This document shows, in pieces, positions 5,201 to 11,726 of a stretch of DNA of 20,477 nt. Origin of the DNA: a virus; the IMG/VR virus record IMGVR_UViG_3300009422_000065, positions 1 to 20,477 of that record. The stretch is one strand, 5' to 3'. How positions within the stretch are numbered: the stretch's first letter is position 1; the number at the start of each line of letters is the position of its first letter. Under the pieces are notes generated by a model. That model was given only the letters and a program-made list of their open reading frames with translations. It was not told the DNA's origin and did not search any database. The translations under genes and the position numbers were made by a program.

Positions 5201-5916
5201 AACCAAAAATATTAATTGCATTGGTGAGGGCCGCAGAACAGGGCCTTAGTAAACGCCAAGCGTCCGAAAGCTCAGACATACCATACCAAACTGTGCTTAA
5301 ATATTCTAAAGATTATGGACTTAAATTTGCTTGTGAAAGGAGAAGGGTTAATGAAAAACGTAAAGAAGAAAGAATTGAACGAGAGCGGGGTGGCCGCGCT
5401 CAAAAGAATGTCGCGACTATTGAAGATAATGATCTATCTATCGGATCAGAAACACAGGCCAAATCTAAAACAGACTTTAGAGGAGCTGAATGCATTGCTA
5501 CAAATAGTAGAGCGGCAATTGATAGAAAGCTAAAGTTGTTATTCTCCCAGGCAAAATCTGTTTATGAAAAGGCTGAAATTAAATATTGGTACAAATGGAT
5601 CTGCTTTGAACATGATCTTATCCGACGCAAAAAACGCCCACCGTTTCCTGTTTCTAGAGTTGAGGGCTGGCAACACGCTAACTTTGCAAAGCGGGAATCT
5701 TTAGATCGGCGTGGTAGAATATTAAACACACTACAAAAAGCGCCAAGAACAACGTCACAGATTTCAGATATTACTGGCTTTGATGTTAGGTCAACGGCTC
5801 TCTTCATGCACAATTTGTTTCGGGAAGGCAAAGTAGATCGAACCATTGTCATTCCGCCTGGCGGCAGTAAAAAGAATAGGGTTTATCTTTATGCTCAACC
5901 TGGTGAAATGCAATGA
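5197..5916 (+). CDS. Two-domain DNA-binding protein with N-terminal HTH and C-terminal winged-helix-like part
   Basis: A 239-aa protein. Residues 1-45 contain an HTH (AAEQGLSKRQASESSDIPYQ, TVLKYSKDYGL). Residues about 50-120 are a very basic, low-complexity linker (RRRVNEKRKEERIERER). Residues about 170-235 resemble a winged helix (RGRILNTLQKAPRTTSQISD, FDVRSTALFMHNLFREGKVD, then a hairpin ending NRVYLYAQ). The ATG at 5197 overlaps the previous stop; an ATG at 5164 lacks a ribosome site. The linker region also holds a second reading frame with its own ribosome site (5351-5533). The C-terminal part may be a primase-loader or regulator type domain, but no family was recognised. Confidence 0.62.
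   Translation: MKPKILIALVRAAEQGLSKRQASESSDIPYQTVLKYSKDYGLKFACERRRVNEKRKEERIERERGGRAQKNVATIEDNDLSIGSETQAKSKTDFRGAECIATNSRAAIDRKLKLLFSQAKSVYEKAEIKYWYKWICFEHDLIRRKKRPPFPVSRVEGWQHANFAKRESLDRRGRILNTLQKAPRTTSQISDITGFDVRSTALFMHNLFREGKVDRTIVIPPGGSKKNRVYLYAQPGEMQ
5351..5533 (+). CDS. Nested 60-aa coiled-coil ORF in another frame
   Basis: Inside the linker-coding part of the larger HTH gene a different frame starts with ATG at 5351. AGGAG at 5338-5342, within AAAGGAGAAGGG, lies eight nucleotides upstream, which is ideal spacing. The 60-aa product is basic at its N-terminus and ends in an amphipathic helix (LKQTLEELNALLQIVERQL) with regular leucines. The overlapped frame is low-complexity there, so it would tolerate the double coding. 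It may be a real overlapping gene. The alternative is that purine-rich DNA coding for Glu/Arg/Lys mimics a ribosome site. Confidence 0.45.
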   Translation: MKNVKKKELNESGVAALKRMSRLLKIMIYLSDQKHRPNLKQTLEELNALLQIVERQLIES

Positions 5917-6134
5917 CATACTGGGTAGCCTTGGTACTTACGTATGTAGTTAGCGTTGGTGTAAACGAATATGAGGTTGAGTCTAAGATATTATTTCCTA
6001 GCCAAAGGCTATGCTCTGAAGCCAGTGATGCTGTGTACCCTATAATTTATCACAACTTCTCACGCAACAGCATGGCCCAGTGCGTTGAAACAGATCTCCC
6101 ATCAACCAGTATGCGACCAAAAGCTAGACCTTGA
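5913..6134 (+). CDS. Small exported or membrane-anchored protein, 73 aa
   Basis: The N-terminus MTYWVALVLTYVVSVGV is hydrophobic and could be an uncleaved signal or anchor. The remainder is polar, with two cysteines (SQRLCSEASDAV, NSMAQCVET) that might form a disulfide outside the cytoplasm. The ATG overlaps the preceding stop (ATGA). It is the last gene of the rightward operon, before the convergent junction. Small phage proteins of this design are common, but no family or function was recognised. Confidence 0.65.
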   Translation: MTYWVALVLTYVVSVGVNEYEVESKILFPSQRLCSEASDAVYPIIYHNFSRNSMAQCVETDLPSTSMRPKARP

Positions 6135-6137
6135 ATT

Positions 6138-6250
6138 AAGTATTGGTGTGGGCGGCTGTGATATTAATGTAGCGCATTTGGTAGCACGAACCAAAACAAA
6201 CCAGACCCCGTGGCTAAGACTGTTAAGATTGTACCGCCCACCTAATACTT
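6138..6250. other. Long inverted repeat at the convergent gene junction (structured RNA or bidirectional terminator)
   Basis: The left arm AAGTATT-GGTG-TGGGCGG (6138-6155) pairs with the right arm CCGCCCACCTAATACTT (6234-6250), giving two 7-bp blocks interrupted by a small internal loop. Between the arms, TAGCACG (6182-6188) pairs with CGTGGCTA (6209-6216) with one bulge around a 20-nt A/C-rich loop. The element fills the gap between the last rightward gene and the muramidase stop codon. The 79-nt spacer and lack of a good U-tract make it unlike a simple intrinsic terminator. It may limit read-through from both operons or be a small RNA. Confidence 0.45.
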
Positions 6251-6772
6251 TTACGTTGGTTCATTTGCCATCACAAGAGCTGCCTCAAGAGTTTCTTTAT
6301 TTCTTCTGGTCCAACCTTTTCCAAAGGTATCGAAAGTGCTGAGATTCTCATAGAATTTTTGTCGAGTGTGGTAAACAGCTTCAATAATCCGGTCTGGATC
6401 TACATCAGCAACAGCTTGCAATGTCATAGGACCAATAGACCCATCTTGAGTTGACCCAACAGCCCTTTGGATTGCTTTGGCTGGGCGTTTGCTTCCAGAA
6501 TTAACACTCCAATCAAAGGCCGCCCAATCTAAGCCGCTAGGTAAATTGTCACCACAGACCTTATCCCAATAGTTTTTCTTGTATATCGGAGCAACATCGT
6601 CAGGCGTCAGCGCCCTCATGTCAGCCTCAGTGCTTTCCTTGCCCGTCCATTCGTCATACACAGCCTTGGTCACACCAAGATTTGTCATTCCGCCAGGATC
6701 TTTGGGATGATTTATAAAACCGCCTTCGTGTTTGAGTAACATTTCCAAGCATTCATTAAAGTTATCTTTCAT
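6251..6772 (-). CDS. Endolysin, GH108-type N-acetylmuramidase
   Basis: A 173-aa muramidase that would cut the glycan backbone of peptidoglycan to release progeny. The N-terminus carries the family signature LLKHEGGFINHPKDPGGMTN (residues 12-31), in which Glu16 of HEGG is the expected catalytic acid, followed by LGVTKAVYDEW. The second half matches the peptidoglycan-binding part of this family (FDWSVNSGSKRPAKAIQRAV, DGSIGPMTLQAV). The length is typical. There is no signal peptide, so it would depend on the holin. The ATG at 6772 follows GAAGGG and overlaps the holin stop (ATGA). A longer in-frame start at 6835 would lie inside the holin gene and is rejected. Confidence 0.93.
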   Translation of the reverse strand: MKDNFNECLEMLLKHEGGFINHPKDPGGMTNLGVTKAVYDEWTGKESTEADMRALTPDDVAPIYKKNYWDKVCGDNLPSGLDWAAFDWSVNSGSKRPAKAIQRAVGSTQDGSIGPMTLQAVADVDPDRIIEAVYHTRQKFYENLSTFDTFGKGWTRRNKETLEAALVMANEPT

Positions 6773-7110
6773 TTTTTTAAACCCTTCATTGTACGGATTC
6801 CAAAGCTGGCGGCTATTGAAGCATACATCGCCCAACTAAACCAGCTTGGCGCAGCTTGGAGATTGATAAATCCTTGCTCCATGTAAGGCTGAAGCCCAGG
6901 CACAAAGCTACCTAACACTATGAAAATAAAGCATAAAGTCCAGGCTTCGTCCTTCCAACTGTCCTTACTGGCCTCAATAGCAGACTGTTCCCAAGTGATC
7001 TCTCCAGTAGCAATCTTCATCTTAGTCTGAGCTTCAGCTTTCTTGACCGCAGTCTTACCGTCAATCACACTTGTTGCCAGCCCCGCAAGGCTACTCACTA
7101 TGTTTAACAT
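6769..7110 (-). CDS. Holin, three-TM GTA_holin-like family
   Basis: A 113-aa protein. The first 30 residues include a hydrophobic start (MLNIVSSLAGLATSVI), then a charged helical segment (KKAEAQTKMKIATGEITWEQ), then SWKDEAWTLCFIFIVLGSFV and a last hydrophobic segment around SWFSWAMYASIAASFGI. The 'SWKDE-W-T' block before the membrane spans is characteristic of the holin family found in alphaproteobacterial phages and gene transfer agents. It would form the membrane lesion that lets the endolysin reach the wall. It directly precedes and overlaps the endolysin. GGGGA lies upstream of the start. Confidence 0.85.
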   Translation of the reverse strand: MLNIVSSLAGLATSVIDGKTAVKKAEAQTKMKIATGEITWEQSAIEASKDSWKDEAWTLCFIFIVLGSFVPGLQPYMEQGFINLQAAPSWFSWAMYASIAASFGIRTMKGLKK

Positions 7111-7417
7111 TGCTTTTCCCCATGTTTGTTACGCCAAAAAACACGCCGACGATCCCAGCTACAGATATAAAATACACCCCTGCGATGGATGATAGGGCAG
7201 ACGTTGCCTCACTCAGACCGATCCAGGCGGTGACAATTATAGAAAACGGATACAATAACATTCCGGCCAGGCAAAAATAAACTACAGCCCGTTGCATATC
7301 GCGCTTACTATCTTCATCATCTAAAACGCGTCGTCTGTTTTCTAATTCCAATAATGCAAATTCGTCGCGGCTTACCAAATTGTCCTTATTGACATCTAGT
7401 TTATCAAACTCTGTCAT
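7091..7417 (-). CDS. EF-hand membrane protein of the lysis cassette
   Basis: A 108-aa protein. Residues 8-19 form a canonical EF-hand calcium loop (DVNKDNLVSRDE) with D8, N10, D12, S16 and E19 in the coordinating positions and a hydrophobic residue at loop position 8. FDKL before the loop and FALLEL after it fit the flanking helices. A charged helix follows, then two membrane spans (AVVYFCLAGMLLYPFSIIVT and IAGVYFISVAGIVGVFFGV). Start at 7417 makes a TAATG junction with the upstream gene, and the end overlaps the holin start region. A calcium-responsive helper or regulator of lysis is conceivable but is inference. Confidence 0.75.
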   Translation of the reverse strand: MTEFDKLDVNKDNLVSRDEFALLELENRRRVLDDEDSKRDMQRAVVYFCLAGMLLYPFSIIVTAWIGLSEATSALSSIAGVYFISVAGIVGVFFGVTNMGKSNVKHSE

Positions 7418-7896
7418 TACTTCCGACTCTCTGCTAATAGGGCTGCGCCCCAAATTAAACCACCAGTAGCGATTGCAATTAAAACAATAAAAAACCCTAC
7501 CGATATAAAATAGAAAATCTTGTCACGCTTCTCTGCCTCTGCTTCAAGAGCCAGCTTCTTTCTTTTTCTAACTTTTGCAGTCTCACTTACAACCATATCC
7601 CACAGCCCGGGCTCCGCATTAGGGCCGCTTCTACACAAAGATCTTAATTCAGATAAAGCTTTTTTATGTGCCATTCTAGCTGACGCAATAGCAAAACCTT
7701 CTTGCTCAGAAGAATTTAATCTGCCCAGTGGGCCTTTGTGTTTACCAGTTTCAGCTAAGTTTATTTCGGATTCAATTTCAGCAAGCTTGCCAAAGGCAGG
7801 CATCAGTTCATTAATATCTTTACCAGCCTTAATAGCGGAGCTTATACCGCCAGCAACTTTGGTAACCATACCAGCAAGGGCTAGGACTTCTATCAT
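7417..7896 (-). CDS. C-terminally anchored membrane protein upstream of the lysis genes
   Basis: A 159-aa protein. It begins with a weakly hydrophobic, glycine-rich segment (MIEVLALAGMVTKVAGGISS), has a long charged helical middle containing GKHKGPLGRLNSSEQEGFAI, and ends with a strong membrane span (IFYFISVGFFIVLIAIATGG) and a short tail. The KHKGPLGRL segment resembles uncharacterised proteins I associate with marine phages. Its placement between the 36-aa membrane protein and the EF-hand protein suggests a lysis or membrane role, perhaps spanin-like or holin-accessory. No spanin lipobox is seen, so the role stays open. Start and preceding stop overlap (TGATG). Confidence 0.72.
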   Translation of the reverse strand: MIEVLALAGMVTKVAGGISSAIKAGKDINELMPAFGKLAEIESEINLAETGKHKGPLGRLNSSEQEGFAIASARMAHKKALSELRSLCRSGPNAEPGLWDMVVSETAKVRKRKKLALEAEAEKRDKIFYFISVGFFIVLIAIATGGLIWGAALLAESRK

Positions 7897-8006
7897 CAGC
7901 CCATCTTTATCAGTACGGTAATTAACATTATGATGACCGCGCCAGTGCCTCCAATAAAGATAGCCTCAATGCGATTATGTGCCGAAGAAACTGTGCGCTT
8001 ATTCAT
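7896..8006 (-). CDS. 36-aa single-span membrane micro-protein at the head of the lysis cassette
   Basis: The frame starts with ATG at 8006, preceded by a CGGGA-type site about ten nucleotides upstream, and ends with TGA overlapping the next ATG (TGATG). The product has a basic N-terminus (MNKRTVSSAHNRIEA) and one hydrophobic span (IFIGGTGAVIIMLITVLI) ending KMG. The tight coupling to the following membrane protein supports it. It could be a small holin, antiholin or spanin-like partner; nothing distinguishes these. Confidence 0.6.
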   Translation of the reverse strand: MNKRTVSSAHNRIEAIFIGGTGAVIIMLITVLIKMG

Positions 8007-8036
8007 TAGTTTTATTCCCGTTACTTTAATTTATAA

Positions 8037-8573
8037 CTATCTCCAACGCGGTCCTTCAAACCAAGCTACTAAAGATTTTCGTACACCAGAAGTAACTGGC
8101 TTTACTTTATGTTGAAGATAGCTTGGAAAAACCAACACTGTTCCCCTTGCTTTTACATTAGCCTTCGGACTTTCGCATTCGTTAAACTCAAACTCACCGC
8201 CTTCGTACTCGTCAGGACCAGAAAGCTGGACCGTGATGCTTAGCTTGCGGTCTAACTTATTGTTGGCGTTCCAGTTGATGTCGTGATGCCAGTTGTAGTG
8301 ACCGCCCTCAGATGCGTGATACTCAGTAAACTGAACGTCAGCTTTCTTAAATATATGGGCGCCAAAGGCCGCTTGGTTAGCCGCGTCTGCGTAATTGTAA
8401 AGCATCTCCAAAATCATTTGATTGCCAGTTAGCCAAGACACACGGCTCTGTCGTGCTTCAGAGCCAGCACCATTGAATGTTGTGGCTTCCTTAGCCTCAC
8501 CAGCCAGAGAGATAATTAGGTCAACAATATCATCTGATACGCCATTTTCCCACGCTTGCCATAAACTCCTCAT
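8037..8573 (-). CDS. 2-oxoglutarate/Fe(II)-dependent oxygenase (PKHD/prolyl-hydroxylase type)
   Basis: A non-haem iron oxygenase. It would couple oxidation of 2-oxoglutarate to hydroxylation of a substrate. Numbering from the ATG at 8573, the double-stranded beta-helix shows HHD at 96-98 (H96 and D98 iron ligands, in GGHYNWHHDINW), the strand block LSITVQLSGPDEYEGGEFEF, GTVLVFPSYLQHKV with the distal ligand H155, and PVTSGVRKSLVAW with R165 to bind the 2-oxoglutarate carboxylate. All key residues are present. The ATG at 8573 overlaps the upstream stop (ATGA); an ATG at 8591 adds six residues. It follows the fibre and its chaperone, so virion or host-surface protein modification is a fair guess but not shown. 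Confidence 0.9.
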   Translation of the reverse strand: MRSLWQAWENGVSDDIVDLIISLAGEAKEATTFNGAGSEARQSRVSWLTGNQMILEMLYNYADAANQAAFGAHIFKKADVQFTEYHASEGGHYNWHHDINWNANNKLDRKLSITVQLSGPDEYEGGEFEFNECESPKANVKARGTVLVFPSYLQHKVKPVTSGVRKSLVAWFEGPRWR

Positions 8574-8986
8574 TCTGGAGGTGTTGGCCATGATATATTA
8601 TGAGGAAATCCAGATTGCTCTGTAACGTCAAGCAATGCAGTTCTGTATGTAGTCCACTCAGTTTGCTTAGACGAAGTTAACTCGGCCCAGCGCAAAGCAT
8701 TAGACACCATTGGGTCTACAAATTTTCTTAGATTAGTGTCACGTTCAAAGCGACCCGCTGCGGCTGCTTCTGTTGTTAGCTCTTCAGAAGTAGGAGCAAC
8801 GTAAGCTTCAAAGTTTGTGCCAATAAGATCCATAAGTTCATCATTGTCGATGGTGGAGTCTTCGTCATTAGGGTCTAAAAAATAAGGTATCCAGCCGTAA
8901 TCTGGATGGTTAATTTCTACTTCCATAGCTAAGTTGTCAGACTGTAGTGATGCCGCGTTGCGGACTTCTGTGATTGCAATGCTCAT
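8570..8986 (-). CDS. Tail-fibre assembly chaperone-like protein
   Basis: A 138-aa acidic protein directly after the tail fibre gene. Its C-terminal part has the pattern of phage tail assembly chaperones: R-x-x-x-L near 82-86 (RDTNLRKFVDP), then ALRWAELTSSKQTEWTTYR, ALLDV, and the ending FPHNISWPTPP. Such proteins bind the fibre C-terminus to help folding or trimerisation and are not in the mature virion. The start codon follows the fibre stop without a gap (TAA-ATG) and AAGGA lies nine nucleotides before it. The N-terminal half (EVEINHPDYGWIPYFLDPND) is less conserved and may contact this particular fibre. Confidence 0.8.
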   Translation of the reverse strand: MSIAITEVRNAASLQSDNLAMEVEINHPDYGWIPYFLDPNDEDSTIDNDELMDLIGTNFEAYVAPTSEELTTEAAAAGRFERDTNLRKFVDPMVSNALRWAELTSSKQTEWTTYRTALLDVTEQSGFPHNISWPTPPE

Positions 8987-11665
8987 TTAAGAAATCCTTA
9001 AGAAAACGGTGATACTCATATTATTGTAAACGTAATAGGCATATGAAAAACCCATTGTGCGCCACGTCCCTGACATGCCGCCGATAAGGCTAGACGTAGT
9101 TTGAGTTAAGACGTTTGATTGGCGTAAATTAGTACCAGCAACCGTCATACCACTGTAATAAGCGTAGTTATTATCGCTCATTTGCGCTCGAACACCAAGC
9201 GCGTAGCTACCTACGGAATTAAATGTTACCCCAACACCAGTTCCAGACGGTCCAGTAGGTCCAGTAGGCCCAGTAGGTCCAGTGCCTCCGCCCGAACCAG
9301 TGGGTCCAGTAGGTCCAGTAGGTCCATTAGAGCCGTTCGATCCGTTAGGGCCAGTAGGACCAGTTGGTCCCGCAAGAGCAGCATTAGCAATGGTTTGTTT
9401 TTCCCAAGTGCTTGAAGATACATCGTAAACAGGGATAAGGTCAGCAGAGGCTGCATCTGTTCCGGTGCTGAATGCAGTGATTGCAGTTCCTACGTTGGCC
9501 GCATCTGTTACATCTGATGACGCTTCAATACCATTTAATTTTGTATGGTCTGCATCTGTAAACACATTGGAATCTGTAGCTGCTTCTACTGCTGTTCTAA
9601 TTTCAGCGTTACTTTGGTCTGCCGTCGCGCTTGCTTCGATACCGTTAAGCTTGGTGTGGTCTGCATCTGTGAAAACATTACTGTCAGAAGCCGCCTCTAC
9701 CGCAGTTCTAATTTCAGCATTTGTTTGATCTGCTGTAGCCGACGTTTCTATCGTATCTAATTTTGTTCCATCAGCCGAAACATCCCGACCATCAACTGTT
9801 TGTGTGCCTGAGAATGTTAGGTTCCCAGTGAGCTGGCCACCAGAAAGAGCAAGGAAACCAGAGCCAGCAGTAACGCCTTGTTCCCATGCACTTCCCGTAT
9901 ATACCTTTAAAGTATCGTTATTCGTGTTGAAAAATAAATCTCCAGAGTCATTGTCGCTAGAAGGATCAGATGAACCCACACGATAACGCGCAGCAAAATC
10001 ATTAACTCCACCTAAGTTAGATGCAACACTGTTAACATTAGATATCGAACCAGACACGTTGGACATCGCCGTGACATTAGCAGATGTACCCAGTATCCCC
10101 ATATCCTCAATGATAGCGGCGACTGCCAGTATTCCCATGTCTTCGACAACGGCGCTAGTTCCAAGCAAACCCATTGCTGTTACGTTTGCTGAAGTACCAA
10201 GGGTATTCATATCGCTAACGATATCGCTCGTAGCTAACGTATTCATATCGGATACTACATCACTTGTAGCCAGTATAGCTAAGTCAGCAACTACAGCAGA
10301 CGTGCCAAGCAGTCCCATGTCTTCGACTACAGCAGATGTACCAAGTAAACCCATTGCTGCTACATTGCCGGTAGTGGCCAATAAATTCATGTCAGCAACT
10401 ACATCAGTAGTAGCAAGAGTATTAAGATCCGCAATGATATCACTATTTGCCAGAGTATTCATATCAGATACTACATCTGAGGTTCCCAGTATCGCCATGT
10501 CGGCCACAACTGCGCTAGTTCCTAACAGCGCCAAGTCAGCAATGGCAGCCGATGTACCAATAAGACCCATGTTTGTAACTGTAGTTGAGTTACCCAATAG
10601 CCCCATTGCCGTTACGTTTGCGCTCGTTGCCAAGGTATTTAAATCAGAAACAACATCACTTGTTGCTAACGTATTCATGTCAGCAACCACATCAGTAGTG
10701 CCTAGAATAGCCATGTCAGCTACAATGGCGTCAGTAGCCAAAATGGCCATATCAGCGATTACTGCGCTAACTGCTAACAGACCCATATCCTCAATCACAG
10801 CAGACGTACCAAGTAGAGACATATTACCGACAACGGTAGACGTACCAAGTAGACCCATGTCTTCGATAACCGCAGCGGTAGCTAACAAATTCATGTCAGT
10901 GACAACATCGCTTGTGCCCAGGATGGCCATGTCGGCCACAACATCTGATGTACCTAAGATTGCCATATCAGCTACGATTGCATCAGTACCTAAGATTGCC
11001 ATATCGGCTATTGCTGCTGTTGTTCCTAGTAAAGCCATTGCAGATACATTGCCAGATGTACCAAGTAAACCCATGTCTTCGATAACCGCAGAAGCGGAAA
11101 GTAAGCCCATGTCTTCAATAACTGCGGCAGTACCAAGAAGATTAATAGATGTAGTTACATTAGCTAAAGACTGAACTGCGGTGATGTTTGGACCGGCTTC
11201 TGGATCTCCGCTTGTTGCGTTAAACCCCAGGACTGTACCCTTACGCACATTCTTTACAGGAAGCTCTAGGTTTGTATAAACATCACCGGCATTAAGAAAT
11301 AACCCACGCTCAATTTTTTCATCAAGCTGCTGTGCCATGATAACATTACTATCAAGTTGTTCATTCAAGCTTGAAGCCAACAAATCACCAGCAGTAACAA
11401 AGTCTGTTGTTCGAGATAACTCACGACCACCAATGATTGTAAGAACGTCAGATGAAATTAAAGCCACCCCCAAGGAAACCGATCCGGTTCCGTTTGCGTT
11501 CAAAGACACAGAATAATTAGTTGTTAATGTTAATAATGTGTTATTTTTAAAAACAGCAATATCGGTTTGCTGTAATGCGTTGAATGTAAATGCAAAAGGT
11601 CCAGTTCCAGTATTGCCTGTGAACTGAACTCGGCGCGTTACCGGATTGATTGCGATATTGCTCAT
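8987..11665 (-). CDS. Tail fibre with T7-type N-terminus, 12-residue repeats and a collagen-like segment
   Basis: An 892-aa receptor-binding fibre. Residues 1-120 resemble the T7 fibre attachment domain (VQFTGNTGTGPFAFTFNALQ, DIAVFKNNTLL, then GRELSRTTDFVTAGDLLASS), which joins the fibre to the tail. Residues 177-536 are thirty uninterrupted 12-residue repeats of consensus L-G-T-S-x-V-V-x-D-M-x-L. Residues 634-716 carry a repeated 37-residue unit. Residues 766-810 are Gly-x-y collagen-like (GPTGPTGPNGSNGSNGPTGP), predicting a trimer. Residues 811-892 are a Tyr-rich globular tip (YAYYSGMTVAG, GFSYAYYVYNN), presumably receptor-binding. GGAAAG precedes the start. Its chaperone is next. The repeat fold is unknown. 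Confidence 0.92.
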   Translation of the reverse strand: MSNIAINPVTRRVQFTGNTGTGPFAFTFNALQQTDIAVFKNNTLLTLTTNYSVSLNANGTGSVSLGVALISSDVLTIIGGRELSRTTDFVTAGDLLASSLNEQLDSNVIMAQQLDEKIERGLFLNAGDVYTNLELPVKNVRKGTVLGFNATSGDPEAGPNITAVQSLANVTTSINLLGTAAVIEDMGLLSASAVIEDMGLLGTSGNVSAMALLGTTAAIADMAILGTDAIVADMAILGTSDVVADMAILGTSDVVTDMNLLATAAVIEDMGLLGTSTVVGNMSLLGTSAVIEDMGLLAVSAVIADMAILATDAIVADMAILGTTDVVADMNTLATSDVVSDLNTLATSANVTAMGLLGNSTTVTNMGLIGTSAAIADLALLGTSAVVADMAILGTSDVVSDMNTLANSDIIADLNTLATTDVVADMNLLATTGNVAAMGLLGTSAVVEDMGLLGTSAVVADLAILATSDVVSDMNTLATSDIVSDMNTLGTSANVTAMGLLGTSAVVEDMGILAVAAIIEDMGILGTSANVTAMSNVSGSISNVNSVASNLGGVNDFAARYRVGSSDPSSDNDSGDLFFNTNNDTLKVYTGSAWEQGVTAGSGFLALSGGQLTGNLTFSGTQTVDGRDVSADGTKLDTIETSATADQTNAEIRTAVEAASDSNVFTDADHTKLNGIEASATADQSNAEIRTAVEAATDSNVFTDADHTKLNGIEASSDVTDAANVGTAITAFSTGTDAASADLIPVYDVSSSTWEKQTIANAALAGPTGPTGPNGSNGSNGPTGPTGPTGSGGGTGPTGPTGPTGPSGTGVGVTFNSVGSYALGVRAQMSDNNYAYYSGMTVAGTNLRQSNVLTQTTSSLIGGMSGTWRTMGFSYAYYVYNNMSITVFLRIS
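9236..9370 (-). repeat. Collagen-like Gly-x-y segment of the tail fibre
   Basis: About 15 Gly-x-y triplets (residues 766-810), mostly GPT and GSN, with one glycine-rich interruption (SGGGTG). The DNA is a 9-bp repeat around GGTCCAGTA on the plus strand. Such segments trimerise phage fibres and change length readily by slippage. Confidence 0.85.
9518..9766 (-). repeat. 37-residue (111-bp) tandem repeat in the tail fibre
   Basis: A unit beginning TKLDTIETSATADQTNAEIR and ending NVFTDADH occurs twice in full (residues 634-670 and 671-707), with a third truncated copy (TKLNGIEAS from 708). The two full copies differ at only a few residues, which suggests a recent duplication. The same motif type is familiar from fibres of marine phages. 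Confidence 0.85.
10058..11137 (-). repeat. Thirty 12-residue (36-bp) tandem repeats in the tail fibre
   Basis: Residues 177-536 divide exactly into 30 units of 12 without insertion or deletion. Three subtypes recur: one with V-I/V-E-D-M-G-L, one with D-V-V-x-D-M-N-T and one with A-N-V-T-A-M-G-L. They tend to run in the order N-type, A-type, D-type, which suggests block duplication. Hydrophobic residues fall at unit positions 1, 6-7, 10 and 12. Confidence 0.93.
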
Positions 11666-11689
11666 GCTTACTTTCCACTTGTTTAGCTA

Positions 11690-11719
11690 CTTATAGCAGA
11701 TTAATTAATAATGTTCCAA
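11690..11719 (-). promoter_or_regulatory. Candidate extended -10 promoter for the tail fibre gene
   Basis: In the 61-bp gap before the fibre gene the minus strand carries TTGGAA (11719-11714), an 18-nt spacer and TATAAG (11695-11690) preceded by TGC, an extended -10. The start codon is about 25 nt further on. This is the only sizeable gap in the virion block, which supports a separate promoter, but no expression data are available. Confidence 0.45.
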
Positions 11720-11726
11720 TAGTTAG

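Noticed and set aside
6150-6242. Possible tRNA (GGGCGG ... CCGCCC-ACC and a D-arm-like TAGCGCATTTGGTAGCA)
   Set aside because: No T-loop (TTCNA) and no proper T or anticodon stem could be formed; body too long at 91 nt. Kept only as a structured element.
6085-6342. Plus-strand ORF across the convergent junction
   Set aside because: It overlaps the endolysin 3' end and the inverted repeat, and has no ribosome site.
9182-9760. Plus-strand ORFs rich in Ser/Arg or Ala/Ser opposite the fibre
   Set aside because: Low-complexity mirror images of the collagen-like and 37-residue repeats, without start signals.
10059-11174. Plus-strand ORF of 371 codons opposite the tail-fibre repeats
   Set aside because: It is an antisense by-product of the 36-bp repeat; its peptide is itself a 12-residue repeat, it has no ribosome site, and the minus-strand fibre is clearly coding.
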